From NCBI GenBank assembly GCA_949752795.1, contig OX457057.1, positions 161,611,980 through 161,675,979 on the forward strand: a DNA stretch of 64,000 nucleotides, in the 5' to 3' direction. Origin of the DNA: Hyperoodon ampullatus. Lineage: Eukaryota > Chordata > Mammalia > Artiodactyla > Ziphiidae. This document shows positions 50,162-61,080 of this stretch, piece by piece. The position numbers and the translations under genes are program-made. Position 1 is the first letter of the stretch; every line of letters begins with the position of its first letter. The notes beneath the pieces are model-generated. The model saw nothing but the letters and a program-made list of their open reading frames with translations. It did no database searches and was not told the DNA's origin.

Positions 50162-50598
50162 CTAAGGAGGTGTGAAAAAAGAAATCATATTTAGGTGAAA
50201 ACGTACTTCCTTCTTTATTCTTTGCATCTGTGGTTATATAATTTTTAACTCTCCAAGGAGCTGTGTATATAGGTGACATGATAAACACGAACCCGTGGTT
50301 GCTCCATTTCTTGCATTTTAGACAACAGCTTGTTAGCTTCTCTACTACAGGATGAAGAATGAACAGTAAAACCCAATTTATTATCACTGCTGCTAATTAA
50401 CTCCTGAAAGATCTGAAACCCTAGAGATGAACAATAAACCTCCCTACAATTATGTTTCTGTGCTTCATGAAATTTTAAACGTGATTTCATAATTTGAAGT
50501 CCCATTGTTAAGCTTCTCCTGACTTAAGGTGCAATAATATTAAATCACATGCACAATGTAGTTTTTGTGAATGCACAGTATTCTGGGGAAGGTTTCTT

Positions 50599-50820
50599 TT
50601 TTTTTTTGTTTTTTTTGCGGTACGCGGGCCTCTCAATGTTGTGGCCTCTCCCGTTGCGGAGCACAGGCTCCGGACGCGCAGGCTCTGGACGCGCAGGCTC
50701 AGCGGCCATGGCTCACGGGCCTAGCCCCTCCGCGGCATGTGGGGTTCCCAGACCGGGGCACGAACCCGTGTCCCCTGCATCGGCAGGCGGACTCTCAACC
50801 ACTGCACCACCAGGGAAGCC
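50599..50820 (-). mobile_element. Young short CHR-type SINE in a short TDRD5 intron
   Basis: Lies in the 849-base intron between coding exons 1 and 2. Exact 'ctggggaaggtttctt' at 50583-50598 and 50821-50836. The body has an internal duplication ('ggacgcgcaggctc' twice at about 50672-50701) and a small deletion near 50740. Confidence 0.93.
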
Positions 50821-51010
50821 CTGGGGAAGGTTTCTTGGTTGTGCTAAAGCTCTAACTCTGTCCACAACCTCTAAGGTGCCTATGATCCCTCTTCTCCCTC
50901 ACAAAAGTAAAATCCCCTGCCGGGGATGCAGGATAATTGCAGAGCTAGAACAATTCTTTACTAAGTGATTATTATTGCAAAGTTCATAGACCTTCAAATC
51001 TTAAACCTAC

Positions 51011-51248
51011 CTTTCAGTATTACAGTACCGTCCTCACGGGGGCAGACACTGACAACATCAGGCATATCCAACACCAGCTCCATGGTGGACCGATACCCAA
51101 GGATTTGGAGTGGTAAACGGTTGCCAACCATCGAAAGGTACTCCTTTTCCAACTGCTGTGGGGTCAAACCATCTCTGAGGGAAATGAGAAGTGACCTTAT
51201 TTCCTTCCTCAGGCATTCCTGTATACGCTCTTGTTTAGACATTGCGCC
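51011..51248 (-). CDS. TDRD5: TDRD5 coding exon 1: start codon and first LOTUS domain
   Basis: The start ATG is at 51242-51240, six bases after the exon's acceptor. Coding sequence is 232 bases: 77 codons plus the first base of codon 78, ending at donor AAAG/GTAGGT. The product starts [19 protein letters not shown] and continues with [16 protein letters not shown] and [17 protein letters not shown], a LOTUS (OST-HTH) domain at about residues 7-75. LOTUS domains are small winged-helix modules; in germline proteins they bind RNA (including G-quadruplex RNA) or the helicase Vasa/DDX4. Nearly every residue agrees with mammalian TDRD5 as I remember it. Reading on past the donor adds only four residues before a stop, so the splice is needed. 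Confidence 0.95.
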
Positions 51249-51639
51249 CTACAAGATTTAAGACAGAAACACTGCTCGTGAGGAAAAGCAGGCAAACCCA
51301 AGATGGAAAAATAAATAAAATAAGAAGTCTAAAATGGCCAATAGTGGAATACAAACAACTGAGATGCGACTTCTACAGGTGATGAGGCAGAAGCAGTACC
51401 ACGAGGGTGCTCTGAAACTTCGTTCAGCAAAGCCCCCATACAATTGAGTCTTTATCCCAACCTGTGTTGATTAACCTGTGTGCATCGCAAGAAATCCCTG
51501 CCACGGCCTAGTGTGTGAGAAGTCCGAGTTCCTGGCTCGTTTTTCGGTGAAGCGTTAACTCTGATTGCTCGGGGTCTCACTCTACACTGCAAACTTCGTA
51601 ACAGATAAATCTTTCGTCCACTCTTTGGGAACCAGGGCT

Positions 51640-52390
51640 GGGAAAGAGGCAAACGCAACACCCCTTTCCCAGCGCGAGGACAGGGCTCCGAGTAAAGATG
51701 CTCGCACCGGCATACTTTCTCCACCCCGAACCTATGCGGAGGATCCCCGCGTCCCCTTCCAAATCAACGACCTCATCGTTGCCCAACCCCTCCCTACTTC
51801 GCTCGAGCGAGGGGTGGAGGTGGGGCCCCCTGTCCCGCTCCCAACGTCTCTCAAGGGCGCCGGCAAAATGGGGACTTGTCCTTGCGCCTGCCCCGGGGAC
51901 TGCCCACGACCCAGGGTAAGAGGCAGGCCGGAGGGAAGCAGGCGAAGCGCCCCTCACCCTGGAACTGGCGCCGGCGCTGCCGCTGTGGGCCTCGCAAAGT
52001 CAAAGGCGCTCCCCTAACTAGCGGCCACGGAAGAGGAGCTGCGAAGCGGGCTGCGCGCCTGCGCACCGGTGCCGGAGGGCCCGCGCGGTGCTCCCACGGC
52101 GCCGCCTTCCGGCCCTGAGGGCGCGCTGCAGGTGGGACGGTCGGGCAGGTCCTGGCTGCTCCGGAGTCTAGCCTGGGTTCCGCCCCAGTCCTGGGGCCGC
52201 TTGGCCGGGCTCCCAGGCAGCGTAGGCGGCCTTCTGGGATGGCCGGCGCCTGCCTCTTGCGGCGTGCTTGGAAGACACGCGGTGCGGCAGCGCGCAAGAA
52301 CCCCTCCAACGACCTCCCGGCCAGGGTCAGGGAGGGTCAGTCCCGCCCTACGGACGGGCAGCCCGAGAATGAGGCTGCGAGGTTCTTAGC
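51640..52390. promoter_or_regulatory. CpG island, probable TDRD5 promoter
   Basis: About 750 bases are strongly GC-rich with many CpGs, unlike the AT-rich flanks, and sit 0.4-1.1 kb upstream of the TDRD5 start codon. On the minus strand 52065-52052 reads TGCGCAGGCGCGCA, one base off the NRF1 palindrome YGCGCAYGCGCR. No clear TATA box is seen, which fits a CpG-island promoter. Long open frames in the island (for example 51565-52017 and 51851-52309) are side effects of GC content and resemble no protein I recognise. Whether the island also fires in the plus direction cannot be told from the sequence. Confidence 0.7.
51958..52060 (-). other. TDRD5: Probable untranslated first exon of TDRD5
   Basis: The start-codon exon begins with an acceptor (cttgtag, exon base 51248) only six bases before the ATG, so a non-coding exon must lie upstream. 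The CpG island holds a good minus-strand donor, AGG/GTGAGG, with the last exon base at 51958. The 5' limit is a guess at the island core. Other donors in the island are possible. This is inference from splice consensus and base composition only. Confidence 0.35.
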
Positions 52391-52440
52391 CTCGGTGTGC
52401 CTCTCATTCACCCGTGGAGCTTATTTAAGGAAGAAAAATG

Positions 52441-52560
52441 ATGCCCAGGTCTGATCAGCAGAAATTCTGATTCAGCAGGTCTAGGTCTACTGGGGGAAAT
52501 TTTAGGCAATTCTGGTGCTTGGTGGAGAATCACTGCTGAACTAGATAGATGCAACTTAGG
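52441..52560. repeat. hAT-Charlie (MER20/MER5-like) remnant
   Basis: 'cagaaattctgattcagcag' and 'ggtggagaatcactgctgaa' resemble this group; diverged. Confidence 0.5.
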
Positions 52561-52600
52561 CTCCCGGAAGAGAGGAATTGGTGAGGCGAGGAGGGATTCT

Positions 52601-52809
52601 TTTTTTTTTTTTTTTTTTTGTGGTACGCGGGCCTCTCACTGCCGTGGCCTCTCCCGTTGCGGAGCATAGGCTCTGGACGCGTAGGCTCAGCGGCCATGGC
52701 TCACGGGCCCAGCCGCTCCGCGGCATGTGGGATCTTCCCGGACCGGCCACGAACCCGCGTCCCCTGCATCGGCAGGCGGACCCCCCACCACTGCGCCACC
52801 AGGGAAGCC
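52601..52809 (-). mobile_element. Young short CHR-type SINE, just upstream of the TDRD5 CpG island
   Basis: Flanked by 'cgaggagggattct' / 'cgaggagggcttct' (one difference). Confidence 0.92.
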
Positions 52810-52823
52810 CGAGGAGGGCTTCT

Positions 52824-55336
52824 TGAATGACTGGAGAACATTCCAGGTACCCCTGGAGATGAAAGAGCTGGGAAACTAAAGAAGAGGATGTATTTGAGCA
52901 AACAACCTGGGGGTGTATTTATTGGATAGGTGGAAAGAGCCAGATTTATAAGGTGCTAGAAAACCAGAAAACAGTATATAAGAGGTGTAGACTAGAGAGG
53001 CATAGTATGAAGACTTTTACCTTAAAATATACAATCTAATTAAAGGAACAAGACAAACCGAAAGATAAGCAAGGAATTCGAACCAAGAAGGAAATCAGAG
53101 CACACACATCTACTTTATCTTCCATCTAAAATTCCATGACATTAAAAAAAAAACAAAAAAACCTCTAAGAAACAAAATGTTCCATCAATGAACCAGGAAT
53201 ATTTTGTAATCTCTGAAAGACAGAAAAGATTTATGGGCTTGTTTATAGCAGAACGGACAGGGCTAAATAGCACAAATTAACAAAAAGGAAAATTATGAGA
53301 CATGAAGAATGGATCCAGCCAGACGTTCCAACATCTGAATGACAGATGTTACAGAAACAACAGAATGGTGGTGAGGGTTGGACGTTTAAAAAGAAGAAAA
53401 TGTCTCAGATTTGAAGAAAAACACAAATTTTCAGATTAAATGGGACCTCTGAGTCCTTAGGGTAACTAATGAAACTAAGATCCCATCCTAGACAAAACCT
53501 AGGAGAAAAAGAAGAGCTTTTATATAGAAATAGGTTACCTATAAAGCAATGGAAATTAGACTGCCATTGGATTTCTCAATGGAACAATATCTTCAGAGAT
53601 GAAACTGGAATTCTTTACCAGCCAAATCAGCATTTAAGTGGAGGAAAAGACATTTCAGACACGCAAAAATTCTGAAAGTTTATCATCTCGCTAAACAACT
53701 TGAGAATGACTCCAGCAAAATGAACAATGAATTGAAAAACGACATCCCAGGTTCTCATCCCCAATTATCTAAGATAATAGGTAACACCTATGGAGCACTT
53801 ACTACATGCTCTTTGCATAATTATCAAATTTTCTTCCCGATTACTCTGAGAAAGTTATAGTTATGATCCCCACTTTAAAGTGAAGAAACTGATAGAATTG
53901 AACAAGGATATGAGTGATAGGCAATAAAAACAAAACTTTTGATTGAATATAGAAAGTTATTGGTGAGTAATGTAAAAAAAAAAAAAGGATTTTTTACAAA
54001 GATATTCTGGAGCTAAATCCCAGATCAATAACTGCTGAGTGTCAGGGGCTGAGTTTCTTCAATAAGGAGACCCCATTTGGAAGAGTAGCTACAATTGGAA
54101 TCATCACTTGCTTGGGTTTACAATAATGCACTGTCATTCTCTGAGACCTGTCAGACTTCTGTGATGGCTAAACTGGCAAGTGAATGGGAATGAGGTGGGA
54201 ACCATCACCCTAGCATCTTTCATGCCTTTGATGGTGACACTCACCTCTGGAATTCTCCAGGTATGTGGTAATGCTTTTGATCTACTATTTTGGCACTCCA
54301 CTTGGCATTTTCTTCCAGAATAGCCCTTACTCAGTGAGTGAATGTGCCCATGTAGGAATTCTATCAGTTGCTAATATTACCTATTCCAGCTATTCACTTG
54401 GCAAGTAGGGTACTAACCACAGGATGAATTCACAGTCCCACTAGCCCTGCCCAAAGGTGAACTTGGACCAGAATTTAATTCATTTATCACCTAACCCCTA
54501 TAAGCTCAGAATGCTGACAGCAAACAGTGACGTTTGTGTTTGTTTGAAGTTAGTGATAGTTACTGAAAAGTTTAGTTCCTCCTTTTCGCCAGAACAATTA
54601 TCCATAAGGGGCTGCAAGACCTTTGGGGAAAGGCTGGAGAAAAAGTTTGCAGTCCTTAGGTACAATGTTTCAGCAGCATCCTTCTTTAAGAATGTTTAGG
54701 CTACACTCAAGATGCTCTGGGTCTGGGATCTGATTTAGTTCTTGGAATAGGATTGACAAGTCATGTCGCTCACTCATGAGAGGCCTCTGTTCAAAAAGAC
54801 AGAGAATTGTGTTTTGTTGGTTTGTTTGCTTTTGTAGTTACACAAATCAAAAAGACTTAGTGAGTCCTTTGTTGAGTTCATTCCCTGGGATCCTACAGTT
54901 AATTACCACAACCAGAGAGCTCTGTGAGTCAGGCCAACGTGTTTGCCATCCTGCAGCCTATTATGACGACCAGAGCCCACTTTTCTTCTGGTAATTAACT
55001 GTCTCCATCTGGTCTCCTCCCATTCCTGCTTGTATCTGGGAGTATATTTCCATTGCAGCTGCTCCTACCAGCATTCCTCCCTTAGAAAACAGCCAGTAAT
55101 GAGTTTCTGTGTTGTGTGGGTGTTTTAAGCCTCTGAAGCTTTAATATATGCCTCATGACCAGTACGAGAGAATCTTTTGAAAACACAGCAAAGGAGTAGG
55201 TGAGTTAGAAGCTCATGACAGAACTTATACAGCATTCCTACCTCCCACAGTTTTTTAACATTATGCCCAATTTGGGGCCATTTGATGTCACCGTTCAATT
55301 GTATTTCCCACAGCAATTACTCTAAGCCTTTGCCAT
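52824..55336. other. Intergenic DNA between TDRD5 and NPHS2, left part
   Basis: Mostly unique; minus-strand MIR at about 53780-53900 ('gagcacttactacatgctct'). Small open frames (53469, 54457, 54776) have no support as genes. Confidence 0.5.
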
Positions 55337-55350
55337 CCCTATTAAACTTT

Positions 55351-55634
55351 TTTAAAAATTTATTTATTTTTGGCTGCGTTGGGTCTTCGTTGCTGCACGC
55401 CGGCTTTTCTCTAGTTGTGGCCAGTGGGGGCTACTCTTCATTGCAGTGCACGGGCTTCTCATTGCGGTGGCTTCTCTTGTTGCGGAGCACGGGCTCTAGG
55501 CACATGGGCTTCAGTAGTTGTGGCGCACGGGCTTAGTTGCTCCGCGGCCTGTGGGATCTTCCTGGACCAGGGCTCGTACCCGTGTCTCCTGCATTGGCAG
55601 GCGGATTCTTAACCACTGCGCCACCAGGGAAGCC
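55351..55634 (-). mobile_element. Long CHR-type SINE, minus strand
   Basis: 'ggctgcgttgggtcttcgtt' tail side and 'gccaccagggaagccc' head; 'ccctattaaacttttt' duplicated (from 55337 and from 55635). Confidence 0.92.
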
Positions 55635-55650
55635 CCCTATTAAACTTTTT

Positions 55651-56820
55651 ACACACTCCTGCCTCACCACTAGAAAGTGACTTTGTTCCGATTCCCAGAG
55701 ACACACAGAAAGAGAAAGGGAGAGAGACAGAGAAATACTTTCTTTCAGCCATTCCTTCCTGGCCAAATCCTTGAATAAACTGTCCACACTCATTTTTCCC
55801 CACTTTTTCAGCCACCATTCCCTACTCAATCCAAAGCAATCAGGCTGCTACCCTGAACCTCTTAAGTTAGTTTTACCAAAATCATCAATGACAAATCGTA
55901 AAGACTTTTCAGTCTTTTCATCTTAGATGATTTCTGTTTACTCTTGGTGTCCCCTCCCTTTCTGAAAATCTCTCCTCTGTGGGTGTCTCAGATGCTGCTG
56001 CACTGAGCTTGGCACCTAGCTTTCGGCTCTTATTTCCTATTTCTGTTATTCCATTAAATGTCCGTGCACACCAAGGTCTGTCCTTGGCCCTTCTCCTTTT
56101 TACTCTTTCCCCTCTTCCTGAGCGAGCTTTTTCACTCTCATGGCTTCAGCTTTGTCTGATGCCTTCCAAAACACGTGTTCTTTCAAGCAACAAATATCTT
56201 GTAGTTCCCACTATGTGCCAGGCACTGTTCTGGAATATGGAACTATAAGAGCAAAACAAAGTTTCTGTTCTCCTGGACCTTACTAAGGACAAACAAAAAG
56301 CAGATAAATATATATAATGTCAAGTAATGATAACTGCTCTCAAGGAAAATAAACCAGGCTAAGAGGGAGTGAGAAGGGGCCGGAGTATTTAGAAAACACT
56401 TTGTTTAACCTCTGTGAGAGTGCTTCTCGACTTGTGGTTCCAGAGCAGCAGAATAACCTAGGAACTAGTTAGAAATACCAATGATCAGACCCCATGCCAG
56501 ACTTGCTCAACCAGAACCTGGGAGGAAGCGGGTAGAAGGAGCCCAGCAATATGTTTTAATAAGCCCTGCAGGTGATTTTGATGCCCTCTAACGTGAGAAT
56601 CAGAGCTCCTCCTGCTTCATCTACCATGAATAGGTTACAGGTGCGGTCTAATAGACTGATTTTTCTCAGCCCATAAGGGTAGCTTGAGGGTTCGGGGAAA
56701 AGGAGGTGCTGGGGACCCTCCAGTCAAAAGTAACCTCCACCCACACTTTTCAGAAGGCAACCAAGTGGGGTCAGCTGGCATGCCCACGGGCCTCCAGCGA
56801 GCCATTTGATACTCACTGAA
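55651..56820. other. Intergenic DNA with ancient repeats
   Basis: L2/MIR-like sequence at about 56185-56310 ('actatgtgccaggcactgtt') and MER20 at 56425-56605; remainder unique. Confidence 0.5.
56425..56605 (+). repeat. MER20 (hAT-Charlie) copy
   Basis: 'gcttctcgacttgtggttcc', 'ttttaataagccctgcaggt' and 'gattttgatgccctctaacg' follow the MER20 consensus order. Confidence 0.8.
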
Positions 56821-56940
56821 TTTGCTGCGGGAAGCTGGGCGCCGCCAGGTATCTACTTCTGCCTCCGGGACCGCCCCTGAGAATCCTCGCGGGAAGTTCC
56901 CGTCTGGGTGCGCAGGGAGGCTGCGCAGCCGAAGGCGAGG

Positions 56941-57120
56941 CCGAGGGAGGCCGAGGGAGGCCGAGGGAGGCCGAGGGAGGCCGAGGGAGGCCGAGGGAGG
57001 GCGAGGGAGGCCGAGGGAGGCCGAGGGAGGCCGAGGGAGGCCGAGGGAGGCCGAGGGAGGCCGAGGGAGGGCGAGGGAGGCCGAGGGAGGGCGAGGGAGG
57101 CCGAGGGAGGGCGAGGGAGG
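56941..57120 (+). repeat. Decamer minisatellite, 18 units of CCGAGGGAGG
   Basis: Eighteen perfectly phased 10-base units: 14 are CCGAGGGAGG and 4 are GCGAGGGAGG (units 7, 14, 16, 18). The array sits in a GC/CpG-rich patch (about 56820-57170). Because 10 is not a multiple of 3, it reads open in several frames as Arg/Gly/Glu-rich repeats, which explains the 117- and 106-codon frames here. Confidence 0.97.
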
Positions 57121-57179
57121 GAGCGGGGTTCCTGCGCGGCGCGCTTCCGGCGCCTACAGCCGCTTCTGTACCTGAAGTT

Positions 57180-60100
57180 TAATCGTTATTTTGAAATACT
57201 CGTTAGGAAAAAGTTTGACTGGATTTGAAATCCACTTGTACCATCAAAGGAAATATCAAAATTACATTTGTTGATGAAAGAAAAGATATTCAATTCTTTG
57301 TTCCACTGGTGTAAATTAAGTGTTGTAAAAATGGTTTGTAAAAGTTTTTAATCATTTCACAGTATATATACATACACCTTAAATATGTACAATTCTTACT
57401 GCGATAAAGCTGGAAAATCAATGACTAAATAAATTTAAAACAAAACTGTGAACACGTTTCTCATCCACGGTAACAAAAATATTGAAAGCTTATCAAAAAG
57501 CCTTGATTAGGAATTTCATGTAGGCGTTTGATCTGATGGAAGGCCTAGTTCTTGAAGCCCATCTGAGGATCACCTGGCTACCTCTTAATATGGCTCAAAC
57601 TGGCTCTCCTCTGACTCCACCCAGGTAGGATTACTTACCCCCTCCTCTGTGTCCTCGTGGTAACATGCAGATCTGTGGTTCTCAGCCCTGAGCAGTTTTG
57701 CCCCCATGGGACACCTGGCAATGTCTGGAGACACTTTTGGTCACTGCAGCTGTTGGGGAGGTGCTACTGGCATCTAGTAGTTGGTAGAGGCCAGGGATGC
57801 TGCTGAAGATCTTACAATACATAGGAAAGCCCCCTACAACAAAGAATTATCTGGTCCCAAATGTCAACAGTGCTGAAGTGGAGAGACCCTGCTGTAGGTC
57901 CTTCTGTCATAACATACACTTTATCACATCTATGTGTTTACATATCTGTTTCTTCCTGTTAGACTCTAAGTTCCTCAACGGCATGTCTTACCTTTACATC
58001 TTCAGAGGTGAGCAGTGCTAAACGTATAGTAGGTGCTCACTATGTATCTGTGGAATGAATTAATGCGAGAGGAGTCAAGTCAGTCTTATCTGCACCTAAC
58101 AAGTGGACAACTGCATCTCCAGTCAAAGAAGGCCAGAACATAAAACGCCTGAGAGCAGTATAATTAGGGGAAGTGGGTCTGACAGAGATGCCTGCAGTTA
58201 TGACCAACTGCTCAACCTCTAAAGGTCAAAATCTCTTAAGTCTTCTATCCCCTCACCATCCTCCCCTGCCCCTTCATAACCCCATGTGGTCACCAAATTC
58301 TGCTGATATTCTACCTGAGAAATATTTCCTGAATCTAACCCATTCCCATTCCCAAAGTCAGCTCTCATCAGCATCACTTTCCTAGACCACTGCTGTGCCC
58401 TCCTGGTTGATTTCTCTGCCATCTACAAATTGAGAAAGTCAAATATAACTCCCTGTAGTTTCTTCCAGCTTTAAAATGATAAGATTTGCAATTTCATCTA
58501 GTGATAATGAATTCCAGTTTTTCCATTACATAAGTCATATAAATCAATATTCACTCTTCATTATGGATATAAAATTTCAAACCACTAAATGAGAATAAGT
58601 ATATTAATTTAGAAAGCCTTGAAATCTTTCATGACCTTTGTTTTAGAAACAAACTCATAGCCAGCGACTTTAATTGGTCCTCCCCCTCTCCTAGTAACTC
58701 CGTTCCCACAGATGTCAGCCTCGTAACAAACCCAAACAAGGACTAAAGCGTTGAGTTTAAAGATGTGTACATTAATGTCTTCAGCAAAGGGATGACCAAC
58801 ACTTTCAATTAAAAAGGAATCTAAAAGAAAACAGCAACATCATTTTAAGAGTAGATGAGGCCAGCCAGCTAGAGACTCATGCTGCTGCCTCAGCCTCCCC
58901 AACTCCTCCACCTTCGAGATGCTGTGTTGACTTTTTTTTAACATGGAATGTTACACATTTTCTCAGATATTGTCATTGTCATTCATAATCCCAACAGAAT
59001 TGTGTTACTGTTATAAATGGATATAGAAAATGAAGTAGTGATGATATAACAGCAAAGGAGACTGAGAACAAGTACTCAACATGGGCTCCAACACCAAGTA
59101 TGACTTTTTCTCATCAATTTTTTTCCTACAAGAAATCCCTCTAGCTTATTGGGAGACACGGTACAGCTTTGAGAATGTCATTTGGCCAACTATTCTGCCA
59201 ATTCTTGGATCAAAAATTGAGGTACAATTTTAGTTTAACAGTTTATAGCTAGGACTCTAGATCAAATTAATTCATAACAGAATCAAAGGCTGAGAAAAAA
59301 ATCAATAAATGCTACAGTTTCATGATTTTCCAAATAGAGAAATCTTTTCAGGATGATAAAAAAAAACTAATTATGTTAAATATCAACTATTAATTTTGAG
59401 TGAATACTAAATAATCATGATACTTTTCCCCCTATGGGCCAAATGCAGCTTCAGAATTTTTTTCAGTGTAGTGTTCTGGACAGGAACTATTAATTGAGTC
59501 AGGCACTTGAGAGGAAACATTTCTTCCCCCATAATAATAATCAGGTTTAGAGAGTAAAAAACAAATCTATTTAAGTTACTTTATTACTAATCTTTTAATT
59601 ACTTTATTCCCAGTGGCCCAGCATGGCATATATGGAAGAAAGTAATGGAATGGTTTTTCCAGAGCCAATTTGAGTTACTTCAGGTCCTCATTCTTTAATA
59701 AAACTTTTTGAGAGGAGAAAAAGCTATCACTATGTAAACTCAATAAATACTGAAAAATTTAAAGTAAGTGAACAATACAATAATGTGATCTGACCTATCT
59801 GAGTAGAGTCATAAATCTCTAGTTTGAATGGTTGTCTAGACCAACCTAGCATTCAGTGAGAAATTACTAATAGAGATTAAAAAAGAAATAGATCTATTCA
59901 ATGTTTCAATTTCCTCAGATGCAGGTGGGGCAGCTACCCCAGTTTGCTGCTGGATGGAGCATGGCCAGTGAACCCTAAAAAAGCAAAACTCCTGCCTTCA
60001 TCAAAGGAGCATGGGAACAGGGCCTAGCCAAGGACAAAAGTGTTCCTTTCCTAAAACAGAAATTAAATCAGATCCCTTCCCTTCTGATTCCTCAAGAAGT

Positions 60101-60580
60101 AACATCATCAACAGGCTTAAGCATTAGTAAAAATAATAATTAGTAAAAATAAATAAATATACATAAGAGAGAGAGAAGAGGTCTGGAGAAAGAGAGAGAG
60201 AGAGAGAGTGAGTTCTGGGAGAATTTTCCTCTCCTTCCCCCTTTTAAAATGTAAATGTTCCCAGGAGTAGTCATTCAACACATTTACCAGTGAAAATCTC
60301 AGCAGAAACCGTAGGGCCAGGATATAAAATAAATTAGGAGAAAGAGGAAAGGTAACCTTGGGAAGATCTTAAGGGGGAAGACGGGGGTGCTTGGGGAGAA
60401 GTTTCTAATTTTACCTTAAAGTTACCCTATCTGGACTTTTTTCTTTCCCGTAAGCTCTTTAGTCTTAAGCGAGGACCACATGCCCCATTCTATACGATAT
60501 TTACAAATCATAAAGCAAAATGCTATCACACCTTCAGCGGTTTGCGGGCCTCCGTAGTACTTCACCTCAAATTTTCGTCT
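57180..60580. other. Intergenic DNA, low repeat density
   Basis: MER5A at 57674-57892 and an L2/MIR-like end at about 57955-58060. A GA-rich microsatellite is at about 60165-60208. Otherwise unique DNA with no gene seen; conserved kidney enhancers could lie here but cannot be recognised from one sequence. Confidence 0.5.
57674..57892 (+). repeat. MER5A (hAT-Charlie) copy
   Basis: 'tggttctcagccctgagcag', 'acacctggcaatgtctggag' and 'gtgctactggcatctagtag' are the MER5A landmarks; near full length. Confidence 0.88.
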
Positions 60581-60589
60581 CTAGAAACA

Positions 60590-60595
<6 letters not shown>

Positions 60596-60622
<27 letters not shown>

Positions 60623-60811
60623 GGTATGTGGGCCTCTCACTGTTGTGGCCTCTCCCGTTGCGGAGCACAGGCTCCGGACGCACAGGCCCAGCGGCCATGG
60701 CTCACGGGCCCAGCCGCTCCGCGGCATGTGGGATCCTCCCAGACCGGGGCACGAACCCGTTTCCCCTGCACCGGCAGGCGGACTCTCAACCACTGCGCCA
60801 CCAGGGAAGCC
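60596..60811 (-). mobile_element. Young short CHR-type SINE in the NPHS2 upstream region
   Basis: Standard intact copy, minus strand. Exact 'ctagaaacacatttt' at 60581-60595 and 60812-60826. Its right end is 270 bases before the podocin ATG. Confidence 0.94.
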
Positions 60812-60889
60812 CTAGAAACACATTTTAAAACGCCATAAACTGGCACATGGGTTTTCACAAAAACCCAGTGTTGAAGGTGGCACCAAGTC

Positions 60890-61080
60890 TCAGGGGTGGC
60901 GCGCCCTGTCCACAGCTCCCCTGAAAAACAGCTGCCGGATTTCACCCCGAGCAGAGCCCCGCCCGCCCACCGCCCAGGTCCCGCCCCCGCCCAAGGTCAT
61001 TATAGTCCCCCCGGGACGCGCCCCGCATCCCTGCCAGCGACTTTGCAGGAACCGCGCTCCTGGATTCGGTCGTTCTGAGG
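60890..61080 (+). promoter_or_regulatory. NPHS2: NPHS2 core promoter and 5' UTR
   Basis: This GC-rich block lies directly before the podocin ATG. It has a cluster of GC-box-like motifs at about 60955-60991 (ccccgcccgcccaccgccc, then cccgcccccgccc), an AT-rich TATA-like core 'cattatag' at about 60995-61003 set in GC-rich sequence, and a CAGCTG E-box at 60929-60934. A TATA-like position there would put transcription start near 61030 and give a 5' UTR of about 50 bases, short as expected for NPHS2. Podocyte factors known for this gene (LMX1B, WT1) have degenerate sites that I cannot assign confidently. Confidence 0.6.

Larger units (their letters stand above)
1..52060 (-). other. TDRD5: TDRD5 gene, 5' portion (partial, runs off the left edge)
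   Basis: Eight coding exons on the minus strand join into one uninterrupted frame of about 507 codons (519 if the upstream acceptor of coding exon 7 is used), every one bounded by AG/GT. The protein opens with [19 protein letters not shown] and carries three LOTUS domains followed by the start of the extended Tudor region, which is the order of TDRD5. In mammals TDRD5 works in male germ cells, in nuage and the chromatoid body, where it supports piRNA production, L1 silencing and spermiogenesis. Human TDRD5 is about 980 residues, so roughly half is here. Introns measure about 0.85, 1.9, 25.0, 3.3, 15.2, 2.0 and 1.5 kb in transcript order. No frameshift or stop is seen, so the gene looks intact. 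The upstream limit of about 52,060 is inferred from the CpG island, not from a mapped start site. Confidence 0.93.

Noticed and set aside
51565..52389. Several 100-150-codon frames on both strands in the CpG island
   Set aside because: GC-rich DNA lacks stops by chance; the translations resemble no known protein and lie over the TDRD5 promoter.
56822..57228. Arg/Gly/Glu-repeat frames of 117 and 106 codons
   Set aside because: They are generated by the 10-base tandem array, which is open in several frames at once.
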